Shown here: positions 15,644 through 24,450 of the stretch, in pieces
Layout of the letters: each line of letters opens with the position of its first letter
Numbering within the stretch: the first letter of the stretch is position 1
Source: Lachnospiraceae bacterium
Lineage (GTDB): Bacteria; Bacillota; Clostridia; Lachnospirales; Lachnospiraceae
NCBI GenBank assembly: GCA_031263035.1
Contig: JAISGP010000061.1
Location: 1-33,277, forward strand
Direction of reading: 5' to 3'
Length of the DNA: 33,277 nucleotides
Made by a program: the position numbers and the translations under genes
The notes under the pieces: model-generated
What the model was told of the DNA's origin: nothing
The model's input: only the letters and a program-made list of their open reading frames with translations
Database searches by the model: none

Positions 15644-16264
15644 ATGAAATCAGTAATTTTAGATGTAGACGGCACCATATGGGACACCACAACAGAAGTT
15701 GCTAAGTGTTGGACAAAGGTTATAAATGAAAATGGAATTGAGATAGAATTAAGCGGAGAGCAGCTGGGTAAATTATTTGGATTACCTATGGATATGTTAA
15801 TTAAGGCTATTTTACCTAATGTACCTGAACAAGAAAGAATGGAAGTAGCCGAAAAAGCTGTAACATATGAAAATGAGCATTTAAGGACGGCGGTGGTTAA
15901 ACCCTATGATGGAGTAGTTGAAACCATTAAAAACTTATCTGAAATTACAGATGTTTACATAGTTAGCAATGCGAATTCCGGGTATATAGAATCTATGATG
16001 GAAAATTTGCAAATAGAAAAATACATCAAAGACTTCACTTGTTATGGAGATACCGGAGAATATAAAGATAAAAATATTCAATATATAATAGAAAAAAATA
16101 AAATATCAGATCCAATTTATGTGGGAGATACTGAAATGGACAGACAAGCATGTAAAAGTGCAAATGTTCCCTTTGTATATGCTGCCTATGGATTGGGAAA
16201 TGTAAAAGAAAAACCAGATTATCAAATCCAAAGTTTTAAAGAAATTATTTCTTTAATTGTTTAG
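15644..16264 (+). CDS. HAD-family phosphatase, phosphoglycolate phosphatase-like
   Basis: A 206-aa HAD hydrolase with an alpha-helical cap after motif I. Motif I is LDVDGT (Asp7 nucleophile, Asp9 acid), motif II is YIVSNAN near residue 107, and the motif III/IV region ends in YVGDTEMDRQA near residues 159-169. Such enzymes dephosphorylate small sugar phosphates, phosphoglycolate or nucleotides. Good ribosome site (AGAAGGAG). It has its own promoter and lies just past the glycoside operon, so a link with that pathway is possible but not shown. Substrate unknown. Confidence 0.8.
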   Translation: MKSVILDVDGTIWDTTTEVAKCWTKVINENGIEIELSGEQLGKLFGLPMDMLIKAILPNVPEQERMEVAEKAVTYENEHLRTAVVKPYDGVVETIKNLSEITDVYIVSNANSGYIESMMENLQIEKYIKDFTCYGDTGEYKDKNIQYIIEKNKISDPIYVGDTEMDRQACKSANVPFVYAAYGLGNVKEKPDYQIQSFKEIISLIV

Positions 16265-16386
16265 TCATATTAAGATAAAAAACAAAAATTATAAAAGAAA
16301 ATGAAGAAAATAGTGATGTTAAGTTAAGTTTTTAAAAATTGTATTTAAGTACTCAATTTTAAACACGTTTATTCTGTGCACTTCTA

Positions 16387-16415
16387 TTGTATTTTGAAAA
16401 TGTTGCACGTATAAT
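16387..16415 (+). promoter_or_regulatory. Promoter of nifJ
   Basis: TTGTAT (16387-16392), a 17-base spacer and a perfect TATAAT (16410-16415), 69 bases before the PFOR start. The upstream 16265-16386 is AT-rich with A and T tracts that may act as an UP element. No terminator was found after the HAD gene. Confidence 0.7.
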
Positions 16416-16484
16416 AGTATCAAATGCGAAAGTATAAAACATACCAAATTTTACTAGCATTATATAACTAAAGGAGGACTAAAA

Positions 16485-19400
16485 ATGTCAAGACAAATGA
16501 AGACTATGGATGGTAATGAAGCTGCTTCACATGTATCTTATGCGTATACTGAAGTTGCTGCAATCTATCCTATAACACCTTCATCAGTTATGCCAGAGCA
16601 TATTGATGAGTGGGCAACAGAAGGAAGAAAAAATATATTTGGACAAGAAGTTCATGTAACAGAGATGCAATCAGAAGCAGGTGCTGCTGGTGCGTTCCAC
16701 GGATCTCTTGCTGCAGGAGCAATGACAACTACATTTACAGCTTCTCAAGGTCTTTTATTGATGATTCCCAACATCTATAAAGTAGCCGGAGAACAACTTC
16801 CAGGAGTATTTAACGTATCTGCTCGTACAATAGCAAGTCATGCACTTTCTATTTTCGGAGATCACAGTGATGTATATGCTTGCCGTCAAACAGGTGCTGC
16901 TATGCTTTGCGAATCTTCAGTTCAAGAAGTTATGGACTTAACTCCAGTTGCACATATTGCAGCTCTTGATGGAAAGATTCCATTTATTAACTTCTTTGAT
17001 GGATTTAGAACATCTCATGAGCTTCAAAAAATCGAAACTTGGGATTATGAAGACCTTAAAGAAATGGTTGATATGGATAAAATTGATGAGTTCAGAGCTA
17101 ATGCTCTTAATCCAAATCACCCATGTCAACGTGGTTCTGCTCAAAACGGAGATATTTTCTTCCAAGCAAGAGAAGCATGTAACCCATACTATGATGAACT
17201 TCCAGGAAAAGTTCAAGCAGCTATGGATAAAGTTAATGCTAAAATTGGTACAGATTATAAATTATTCAACTACTATGGAGCTGCTGATGCAGAAAGCGTA
17301 ATTATAGCAATGGGATCTGTTTGCGATACTATTGAAGAAACTATTGATTACCTTATGGCTGCAGGCAAAAAAGTTGGTGTTGTTAAAGTTCGTCTTTACA
17401 GACCATTCTGCAAAGATGCTCTTATTGATGCAATTCCAGATTCAGTTAAAACAATCAACGTTCTTGATAGAACTAAAGAGCCGGGAGCACTTGGTGAGCC
17501 ACTTTATCTTGATGTTGTTGCTGCACTTAAAGGTTCTAAATTTGATCAAGTTACAGTTAACACAGGTCGTTATGGATTATCTTCAAAAGATACAACTCCT
17601 GCACAAATCGTTGCTGTATTTGATAATGCAAATAAGAGCCCATTTACTGTAGGTATCAACGATGATGTTACACATCTTTCACTTGAAGTTGGTAAACCAC
17701 TTGTAACTACACCAGAAGGAACAATCAACTGTAAATTCTGGGGACTTGGAGCTGACGGTACTGTTGGAGCTAATAAAAACTCTATCAAGATTATCGGTGA
17801 TAACACAGATATGTATGCTCAAGCTTATTTTGACTATGATTCTAAGAAATCAGGTGGTGTTACAATGTCTCACCTTCGTTTCGGAAACAAGCCAATTAAG
17901 TCAACATACTTAATTCGTCAAGCTAACTTTGTTGCTTGTCACAATCCATCATACCTTAACAAATACAACATGGTTCAAGAACTTGTTGATGGAGGAACAT
18001 TCCTTCTTAACTGTTCATGGAAACCAGAAGAATTAGAAGAACATCTTCCAGGACAGGTTAAAGCATTTATTGCTGACCATAAGATTAAATTCTATATTAT
18101 TGATGGTATCCAAATTGGTAAAGATATCGGACTTGGCGGACGTATTAATACAGTTCTTCAATCTGCATTCTTCTCACTTGCTGAGATTATCCCTCAAGAT
18201 AAGGCAATTGACCTTATGAAAGCTGCAGCTAAAGCAACTTACGGACGTAAAGGTGATAAAGTAGTTCAGATGAACTATGATGCTATTGATGCCGGTGCTA
18301 AGAAATACGTTGAAGTTAATGTTCCAGATTCTTGGAAATCTGCTCCAGACGAAGGACTTCAAAAACCAGACCTTCATGATGGTGCTGCTGATACAATTAA
18401 ATTCGTTAAGAACATCCAACAAGATGTTAATGCTCAAGAAGGATATGGACTTCCAGTTTCTGCATTCTCTGACTATGTAGACGGAACTACACCTTCAGGA
18501 ACAGCTGCATTTGAAAAACGTGGTGTTGCAGTAGATATACCTATCTGGAAACCAGAGAATTGTATCCAATGTAACAGATGTTCTTATGTATGTCCTCATG
18601 CTGTAATTCGTCCAGTTGATATGGATGAAAATGAAGTTGCTAAAGCACCAGAAGGAATGAAAGTTCTTGATATGATTGGTGTTCCAGGACATAAATTTGC
18701 AATCGTTGTATCTGCACTTGATTGTCTTGGATGCGGTAGCTGTGCTAATGTTTGTCCAGGTAAGAAGGGTGAAAAAGCTCTTGTTATGGAAAACATGGAA
18801 GCTAACGAAAAAGAACAACAAGAAAGATTTGATTATGCAAATCATCATGTAAGTCATAAACCAGAAGCTGTTGAAAAATTCGGTATCGCTTCTGTTAAAG
18901 GTTCTCAATTTAAACAACCACTTCTTGAGTTCTCAGGAGCTTGTGCTGGTTGTGGTGAGACACCATATGCTAAACTTATTACACAATTATTTGGTGATAG
19001 AATGTACATTGCTAACGCAACTGGATGTTCTTCAATCTGGGGTAACTCAGCACCATCTACACCATATACAAAGAACGAAAAAGGACATGGACCAGCTTGG
19101 GCTAACTCACTTTTCGAAGATAATGCTGAATTTGGTTATGGTATGTTACTTGCTCAAAACGTTATTCGTGAAAGACTTGCAGGAGAAGTTAAAACTATTT
19201 CTGAAAGCACACAAGCTCCAGCAAATGTTACTTCTGCAGCTAAAGAATATCTTGATACTTTCCATAAGGGAGCAGAAAATGGAGTTGCAACAGACAAACT
19301 CGTAGAAGCTCTTGCAGGATTTGATTGTGATTGTAGCGTTAAAGCTGATGTTCTTAAGAACAAAGACTTCTTAGCTAAGAAATCCCAATGGATCTTTGGT

Positions 19401-20045
19401 GGAGACGGTTGGGCTTATGATATTGGATTTGGTGGATTAGACCACGTTCTTGCTAGTGGAGAAGACATCAATATTATGGTATTTGATACAGAAGTTTACT
19501 CTAATACAGGTGGACAATCTTCTAAAGCTACTCCAAGAGGAGCAACAGCTCAATTTGCAGCAGCCGGAAAAGCTATCAAACAAAAAGACCTTGCTTCAAT
19601 TGCTATGAGTTATGGATATGTATATGTAGCACAGATTGCTATGGGTGCTGATTATAATCAAACAGTTAAAGCTATTGCTGAAGCTGAAGCTTATCCAGGT
19701 CCATCTCTTGTAATCGCTTATGCTCCATGTATTAACCATGGTATTAAGAAAGGTATGTCTAAAGCTCAAACAGAAGAAGATTTAGCTGTTAAGGCTGGAT
19801 ACTGGTTCAACTTTAGATTTAATCCAGATCTTAAAGAAGAAGGAAAAGATGCTTTCATTCTTGATTCTAAGGAACCAACAGGAAGCTATCAGGAATTCCT
19901 TGATGGAGAAGTTCGTTACAATGCTCTTAAACGTGCTAATCCAGAAAGAGCTGAGATGTTATTTACTGAAGCTGAACAAGATTCAAAAGAAAGATATGAA
20001 TACCTTAAGAGACTTATTAAACTTCACGCAGTTGATGGTGAATAA
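16485..20045 (+). CDS. nifJ: Pyruvate:ferredoxin (flavodoxin) oxidoreductase, single-chain
   Basis: A 1186-aa full-length PFOR that converts pyruvate and CoA to acetyl-CoA and CO2 while reducing ferredoxin in the cytoplasm. The N-terminus has the typical MDGNEAASHVSYAYTEVAAIYPITPSS start. The two ferredoxin clusters are C693/696/699/703 and C747/750/753/757, and the C-terminal TPP domain has GDGWAYDIG near residue 973 and the metal-binding NTGGQSSK motif. The proximal-cluster cysteines begin at CAGCGE near residue 827. Codon choice leans to C-ending codons more than in its neighbours, fitting high expression. Strong ribosome site (AAAGGAGG), own promoter and own terminator. It can feed low-potential electrons to Fe-S flavoproteins such as those of the upstream operon. 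Confidence 0.97.
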   Translation: MSRQMKTMDGNEAASHVSYAYTEVAAIYPITPSSVMPEHIDEWATEGRKNIFGQEVHVTEMQSEAGAAGAFHGSLAAGAMTTTFTASQGLLLMIPNIYKVAGEQLPGVFNVSARTIASHALSIFGDHSDVYACRQTGAAMLCESSVQEVMDLTPVAHIAALDGKIPFINFFDGFRTSHELQKIETWDYEDLKEMVDMDKIDEFRANALNPNHPCQRGSAQNGDIFFQAREACNPYYDELPGKVQAAMDKVNAKIGTDYKLFNYYGAADAESVIIAMGSVCDTIEETIDYLMAAGKKVGVVKVRLYRPFCKDALIDAIPDSVKTINVLDRTKEPGALGEPLYLDVVAALKGSKFDQVTVNTGRYGLSSKDTTPAQIVAVFDNANKSPFTVGINDDVTHLSLEVGKPLVTTPEGTINCKFWGLGADGTVGANKNSIKIIGDNTDMYAQAYFDYDSKKSGGVTMSHLRFGNKPIKSTYLIRQANFVACHNPSYLNKYNMVQELVDGGTFLLNCSWKPEELEEHLPGQVKAFIADHKIKFYIIDGIQIGKDIGLGGRINTVLQSAFFSLAEIIPQDKAIDLMKAAAKATYGRKGDKVVQMNYDAIDAGAKKYVEVNVPDSWKSAPDEGLQKPDLHDGAADTIKFVKNIQQDVNAQEGYGLPVSAFSDYVDGTTPSGTAAFEKRGVAVDIPIWKPENCIQCNRCSYVCPHAVIRPVDMDENEVAKAPEGMKVLDMIGVPGHKFAIVVSALDCLGCGSCANVCPGKKGEKALVMENMEANEKEQQERFDYANHHVSHKPEAVEKFGIASVKGSQFKQPLLEFSGACAGCGETPYAKLITQLFGDRMYIANATGCSSIWGNSAPSTPYTKNEKGHGPAWANSLFEDNAEFGYGMLLAQNVIRERLAGEVKTISESTQAPANVTSAAKEYLDTFHKGAENGVATDKLVEALAGFDCDCSVKADVLKNKDFLAKKSQWIFGGDGWAYDIGFGGLDHVLASGEDINIMVFDTEVYSNTGGQSSKATPRGATAQFAAAGKAIKQKDLASIAMSYGYVYVAQIAMGADYNQTVKAIAEAEAYPGPSLVIAYAPCINHGIKKGMSKAQTEEDLAVKAGYWFNFRFNPDLKEEGKDAFILDSKEPTGSYQEFLDGEVRYNALKRANPERAEMLFTEAEQDSKERYEYLKRLIKLHAVDGE

Positions 20046-20079
20046 GATATATCTTTTAACATTTCAATAAGATTTCAAA

Positions 20080-20112
20080 GGCTACTGGGGATTTTCCCAG
20101 TAGTCTTTTTTT
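20080..20112 (+). terminator. Rho-independent terminator of nifJ
   Basis: A 10-bp stem (GGCTACTGGG / CCCAGTAGTC, one G-U pair) with a 6-base loop is followed by seven T residues, 35 bases after the PFOR stop. Confidence 0.93.
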
Positions 20113-20160
20113 CAAAAATAGTTATTAAAATAGTTTAACAGTAAATTCTACGTTTACATG

Positions 20161-20189
20161 TTTAGTTTTACTTATATTTATGATATAAT
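20161..20189 (+). promoter_or_regulatory. Candidate extended -10 promoter of the alarmone synthetase
   Basis: TGATATAAT (20181-20189) is an extended -10 (TGn-TATAAT). The -35 position 17 bases upstream (TTTAGT) is poor, as is usual for extended -10 promoters. It lies 81 bases before the start codon. Confidence 0.5.
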
Positions 20190-20269
20190 TTGCCATGTTG
20201 TATAGTTGGATTATAGAAATTCTTGGTTAATTAAGAGATAAATTTTTATTTGCAAATGAGGTGAAGTAC

Positions 20270-20929
20270 ATGGGTGATGGAATAGAACTAATGCTTCAAA
20301 ACGAAGAATTTATAGAAGAAGCTGATAAAAGAAAATGGTATATGTTTCTTTATGAATCAGCAAAGAAAAAGATTACAACAAAGCTTGAAATACTTAATGA
20401 TGATTTTCAAAGAACTCATAAGTATAATCCTATTGAGTATATTAAGGCACGAATTAAATCTCCTGAAAGTATAAGCAGAAAACTTATTCGAAATGGATAT
20501 GAAGATACCCTTGAAAATATGTGGAACAATATCCATGATGTAGTTGGAGTAAGACTTGTATGTTCTTTTATTCCGGATATTTATACTCTTCAAAGCATGA
20601 TTGGTAATCAGCAGGATTTAAAGCTTATAAAAGTTAAAGATTATATAAAAGAGCCAAAGGAAAGCGGATATAAAAGCTTTCATATGATAGTTTCACTTCC
20701 GGTTTTTTCTTCATTTGGAGAAATAAGAGTAAAAGTTGAAATACAGATTCGAACTATTGCTATGGATTTTTGGGCAAGCCTTGAACATAAGACAGCTTAT
20801 AAGTTTGAAGGAAAGCCACCAGAATATATAACGAAAGAACTTCGTGAAACAGCAGAGATGATAACTGAACTTGAAACTAAGATGCTTCATTTAAATGAAG
20901 AGATTAGGAAATATGAAAAATTAGGATAG
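20270..20929 (+). CDS. Small alarmone synthetase (RelQ-type GTP pyrophosphokinase)
   Basis: About 219 aa from ATG 20270 (GAGGTG at 20258-20263; the in-frame GTG at 20261 lies within that site). The RelA/SpoT synthetase domain is seen as RIKSPESISRKL, DVVGVRLVCSF, KEPKESGYKSFHMIV and VEIQIRTIAMDFWASLEHK. There is no HD hydrolase domain and no TGS or ACT domain, which is the small-synthetase architecture. It makes ppGpp, and possibly pGpp, from GTP or GDP and ATP under cell-wall or other stress. The C-terminal helices (ELRETAEMITELETKM) resemble the RelQ/RelP tetramerisation helix. It appears monocistronic. Confidence 0.88.
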   Translation: MGDGIELMLQNEEFIEEADKRKWYMFLYESAKKKITTKLEILNDDFQRTHKYNPIEYIKARIKSPESISRKLIRNGYEDTLENMWNNIHDVVGVRLVCSFIPDIYTLQSMIGNQQDLKLIKVKDYIKEPKESGYKSFHMIVSLPVFSSFGEIRVKVEIQIRTIAMDFWASLEHKTAYKFEGKPPEYITKELRETAEMITELETKMLHLNEEIRKYEKLG

Positions 20930-21100
20930 AGTATTAAATATAGAAATATAATTGTTTTTTTGTGAGTTTAATAGTTAGATATTTTTAGTGTTAAAAATAT
21001 TGATGAACATTAAGAATAGTATCAACATAGAGAAATAGAAATTAATAAAAATAGATATTGACATTGTAGAATAAATATAATTTAAGGTGCGAGGTACAAA

Positions 21101-21997
21101 TTGATAAAAAAGATTTTAAGTAATAGAGAAATAAAACAAGAAATAATAGATTGGTGCTATTTAGTTTTTGGAAGCGTTATGTTTGTTTTAGCCCTAAATA
21201 TAGTTATAACTCCTCTTGGTTTATACAATGGAGGATTTATGGGTATAACTCAGCTAATTGCCCTTTTTGTAACCAACGTACTTCATATTAATTTACCAGC
21301 ATCAATTAACGTAACTGGTATTTTGTATTTTTTCATTAATATTCCACTTTGGTTTTTAGGCTTAAAAGTATTTGGGAAAAAATTCTCTATAAAAACTTTA
21401 GTTACTATTATTATTCAGTCAGGTTTATTGGCAATTGTTCCTATACCTAAAGTTCCTATTTTAGATGATTATCTTTTAGCCTGCATTATAGGTGGTGCTC
21501 TTGCAGGAACAGGAACAGGACTTGTACTTCGTGGAAGAAGTTCTGGCGGTGGAATGGATATTGTAGGTCTATATGCTACAGTTAAGTGGCCAGGACTATC
21601 GGTAGGAAAGATTGGAATAATTGTAAATGTTATTGTTTATGGAATATGTATGTTCCTTTTCAATATAGAAATTGTAATTTATTCAATAGTTTATGCCTTT
21701 GTTACAGCTCTTGCGACAGATAGAGTTCATATTCAAAATATAAATGTTAGTATTATGATTTTCACTAAAAAAAGAGGTATCAGTAAAGCCATTATGGAAG
21801 AAACCGGTAGAGGTGTTACTAACTGGGATGGAATGGGTGCCTATACTGAAAAAACTTCTTATGTACTCTTTACTATGGCATCAAAATATGAAATACCTCA
21901 GATAAAACGTATCGTTCGTGATATAGATCCTGATGCCTTTGTGATTATAAATGAAGGTGCTCAGGTTGATGGTAACTTCATGAAGAAGTTACAGTAG
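21101..21997 (+). CDS. YitT-family membrane protein (DUF161 + DUF2179)
   Basis: A 298-aa protein with a multi-pass membrane region (about residues 13-205) containing the family hallmarks YNGGFMGITQL, LVLRGRSSGGGMDIVG and a following hydrophobic helix. A soluble C-terminal DUF2179 domain (about 210-290; GISKAIMEETGRGVTNWDGMGAY) follows. The start is TTG at 21101 with GAGGT six bases upstream. The family is common in Firmicutes; its transport role is not established. It stands alone between the alarmone gene and dapF, with gaps of 171 and 148 bases that are AT-rich and without clear terminators. Confidence 0.85.
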   Translation: MIKKILSNREIKQEIIDWCYLVFGSVMFVLALNIVITPLGLYNGGFMGITQLIALFVTNVLHINLPASINVTGILYFFINIPLWFLGLKVFGKKFSIKTLVTIIIQSGLLAIVPIPKVPILDDYLLACIIGGALAGTGTGLVLRGRSSGGGMDIVGLYATVKWPGLSVGKIGIIVNVIVYGICMFLFNIEIVIYSIVYAFVTALATDRVHIQNINVSIMIFTKKRGISKAIMEETGRGVTNWDGMGAYTEKTSYVLFTMASKYEIPQIKRIVRDIDPDAFVIINEGAQVDGNFMKKLQ

Positions 21998-22145
21998 TGA
22001 AAAGATATTTGTATTTATAAATGAAATTATTTGTAGAAATTATAAAAGAAAACAAATATGATAATAGAACTTCATAAAAAATGTAATAGTATTAAAGAAG
22101 TATAATTGTATTTAACATAAAATAAATGTTTAAGAGGTGTTGAAG

Positions 22146-23042
22146 ATGAAATTTACTAAAATGGAGGGGATTGGCAACGATTATGTATATATAGATGGAA
22201 CTAAAGAATATATACATGATAGAAAAGCCCTTGCGATCAGATTAAGTGAAAGACATTTTGGAGTCGGTTCAGATGGACTTATAATAATCGATAAAAGTGA
22301 AATTGCAGACTTTAAAATGGATATGTATAATGCAGATGGAAGCAATGCTGAAATGTGTGGCAATGGTATCCGATGTGTAGGCAAATTTGTTTATGATAAA
22401 GGACTTACAGATAAAACAGAACTATCTATTGAAACCGGTGCAGGAATTAAAACCCTAAAACTTTATTTGCAAGATAATAAAGTAAATGAAGTAGAAGTAG
22501 ATATGGGAGTACCTGAGTTTAACCCAGAAAAAATACCAATGAATGTTGCTATGCCAGAAGGTGATACTGTAGACGAAAATGGAAATAAATTAGTATATGC
22601 CATTATGGGATATCCACTTCTAGCAGATAAAACTCAATTTAAAGTAACTGCCCTATCCATGGGTAATCCTCATGTAATAGTATTTACTGCAAATAAAGAA
22701 GATATGAATTATTATATGGAAGAGTTTGGAGAAATAGTATCAAACCATAAACTCTTTCCAAATAAAGTAAATGCTGAATTTGTAAATATAATCTCGCCTG
22801 ATACAATAGAAATGAGAGTATACGAAAGAGGCACAGGGGAAACCTACGCATGTGGAACCGGAGCTACTGCAGCTGCAATAGCAAGTTATATGAATGGATA
22901 CACAGGCAATGAAGTAACAGTCAAATTAAAAGGTGGCGATTTAAAAGTAAAATGGGACCTAGAAACCCATCACGCATTTTTACGAGGAGCAGCCACCACA
23001 GTTTTCGAAGGGGAGTTAGACAAATCTTTTTGGAAGAAGTAA
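22146..23042 (+). CDS. dapF: Diaminopimelate epimerase
   Basis: About 298 aa from ATG 22146, preceded by AAGAGGTG; the longer frame begins at a GTG inside that ribosome site. It converts LL- to meso-diaminopimelate for lysine and peptidoglycan. The two catalytic cysteines are seen as C71 (NAEMCGNGIRC) and C236 (TYACGTGATAA), and the N-terminal KMEGIGNDYVYID motif is standard. The length is slightly above the usual 270-280 aa. It is followed 25 bases later by dapL, so the last two DAP steps are co-encoded. Confidence 0.96.
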   Translation: MKFTKMEGIGNDYVYIDGTKEYIHDRKALAIRLSERHFGVGSDGLIIIDKSEIADFKMDMYNADGSNAEMCGNGIRCVGKFVYDKGLTDKTELSIETGAGIKTLKLYLQDNKVNEVEVDMGVPEFNPEKIPMNVAMPEGDTVDENGNKLVYAIMGYPLLADKTQFKVTALSMGNPHVIVFTANKEDMNYYMEEFGEIVSNHKLFPNKVNAEFVNIISPDTIEMRVYERGTGETYACGTGATAAAIASYMNGYTGNEVTVKLKGGDLKVKWDLETHHAFLRGAATTVFEGELDKSFWKK

Positions 23043-23067
23043 GCACAAACAATAAGGGAGGAAATTC

Positions 23068-24282
23068 ATGTTTCACATTAACGAAGATTATTTAAAATTA
23101 CCAGGAAGCTATTTATTTTCCACAATTGCCAAAAAAGTAAATGCATACCAAAGTGCTAATCCAGATAAAGAACTTATCAGAATGGGTATTGGAGATGTTA
23201 CAAGACCTTTAGTACCGGCTATAATAGACAGCCTTCATAAAGCAGTTGATGAAATGGCAGATGAAAAAACATTTCATGGTTATGCACCAGATTTAGGATA
23301 TGAATTTCTCCGTCATACAATGGCAGAAAATGATTATAGAGCTCGTGGATGCGATATAAAAGATGATGAAATATTTATATCTGATGGAGCTAAATCAGAT
23401 TCAGGAAACATACAAGAAATATTTGCAAAAGACTCAAAAATCGCTGTATGTGACCCAGTATATCCGGTATATGTAGATACAAATGTAATGGCTGGAAGAA
23501 CAGGAACCTATGATCCAAACACTGAAAAGTGGAGTGATGTAATCTACATGCCATGTACAAAAGAAAACAATTTTATGCCGGAGATTCCAAAAGAAAATCC
23601 AGACATAATATATCTTTGCTTCCCTAATAACCCAACTGGAGGTTCTATTACTAAAGAAGAACTTCAGAATTGGGTAGATTATGCAAATAAAATAGGGGCA
23701 GTTATTATTTATGATGCTGCCTATGAAGCATATATTTCAACACCGGGAATTCCACACACAATATATGAATGTGAAGGAGCAAGAACTTGTGCTATAGAAA
23801 TAAGAAGCTTTTCTAAGAATGCAGGTTTTACAGGAGTACGTCTTGGAGCAACTGTCATTCCTAAAGATTTGAAATCTGGGGATACAATGGTTCATTCTCT
23901 TTGGGCAAGACGTCATGGAACAAAATATAATGGTGCACCATATATAATTCAAAAAGCCGGTGAAGCTGTATATTCAGAAGAAGCTAAAAAACAGATTGGC
24001 GAAGTAATCAGTTATTATATGCGAAATGCTAAAGTTGTTTATGAAGGATTAAAAGAAGCAGGTTATGATGTATATGGAGGAATTGATGCTCCATATATTT
24101 GGATGGCAACACCGGATAGAATGACTTCATGGGATTTCTTTGATTATTTGTTAAAAGAAGCCAATGTTGTTGGAACACCAGGTTCAGGATTTGGACCAAG
24201 TGGTGAAGGATATTTTAGACTTACAGCTTTTGGAAGCTATGAAAACACAGTAAGAGCTATTGATAGAATTAAGAAACTATAG
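23068..24282 (+). CDS. dapL: LL-diaminopimelate aminotransferase
   Basis: A 404-aa fold-type I PLP enzyme that converts tetrahydrodipicolinate directly to LL-diaminopimelate using glutamate, bypassing the DapD/DapC/DapE steps. The PLP lysine is K250 in SFSKNAGF. The FPNNPTGG motif near residues 186-193 and the N-terminal LPGSYLF and RMGIGDVTRPL motifs are DapL type. Strong ribosome site (AAGGGAGG). Adjacent to dapF, which uses its product. Length matches the family (about 400-410). Confidence 0.95.
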   Translation: MFHINEDYLKLPGSYLFSTIAKKVNAYQSANPDKELIRMGIGDVTRPLVPAIIDSLHKAVDEMADEKTFHGYAPDLGYEFLRHTMAENDYRARGCDIKDDEIFISDGAKSDSGNIQEIFAKDSKIAVCDPVYPVYVDTNVMAGRTGTYDPNTEKWSDVIYMPCTKENNFMPEIPKENPDIIYLCFPNNPTGGSITKEELQNWVDYANKIGAVIIYDAAYEAYISTPGIPHTIYECEGARTCAIEIRSFSKNAGFTGVRLGATVIPKDLKSGDTMVHSLWARRHGTKYNGAPYIIQKAGEAVYSEEAKKQIGEVISYYMRNAKVVYEGLKEAGYDVYGGIDAPYIWMATPDRMTSWDFFDYLLKEANVVGTPGSGFGPSGEGYFRLTAFGSYENTVRAIDRIKKL

Positions 24283-24396
24283 TTTAATTATAGTAGAATA
24301 TAAATTAAAATAACGGAAAAACAAATTAGAAGCATTAAAAAAAAGTCTATGAAATTATAATATAGAAGTATAAAAAGAGAAATAGTTGAATTGCTC

Positions 24397-24432
24397 TAAA
24401 TAACTCTAGTTCATAAGAATTAGAGTTATTTA
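24397..24432 (+). promoter_or_regulatory. 16-bp hairpin directly before argS
   Basis: The arms 24397-24412 and 24417-24432 pair over 16 bases with one G-U and an ATAA loop. No U tract follows on either strand, so it is not a standard terminator. It ends 18 bases before the argS ATG, close to the weak TTGGAAAA ribosome site. It may stabilise the dapL 3' end or control argS translation. No T-box motif (GGTGGNACCGCG) was found. Confidence 0.7.
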
Positions 24433-24450
24433 ATCATATGGATTGGAAAA

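Noticed and set aside
16938-19363. Long reading frames on both strands inside nifJ
   Set aside because: They are shadows of the conserved PFOR frame; they lack ribosome sites and their products are low-complexity.
21058-21081. TTGACA ... TATAAT before the YitT gene
   Set aside because: Both hexamers are perfect but only 12 bases apart, too short for a sigma-A promoter.
24283-24450. T-box or arginine riboswitch upstream of argS
   Set aside because: No GGTGGNACCGCG-type antiterminator sequence or specifier loop; only a simple hairpin is present.
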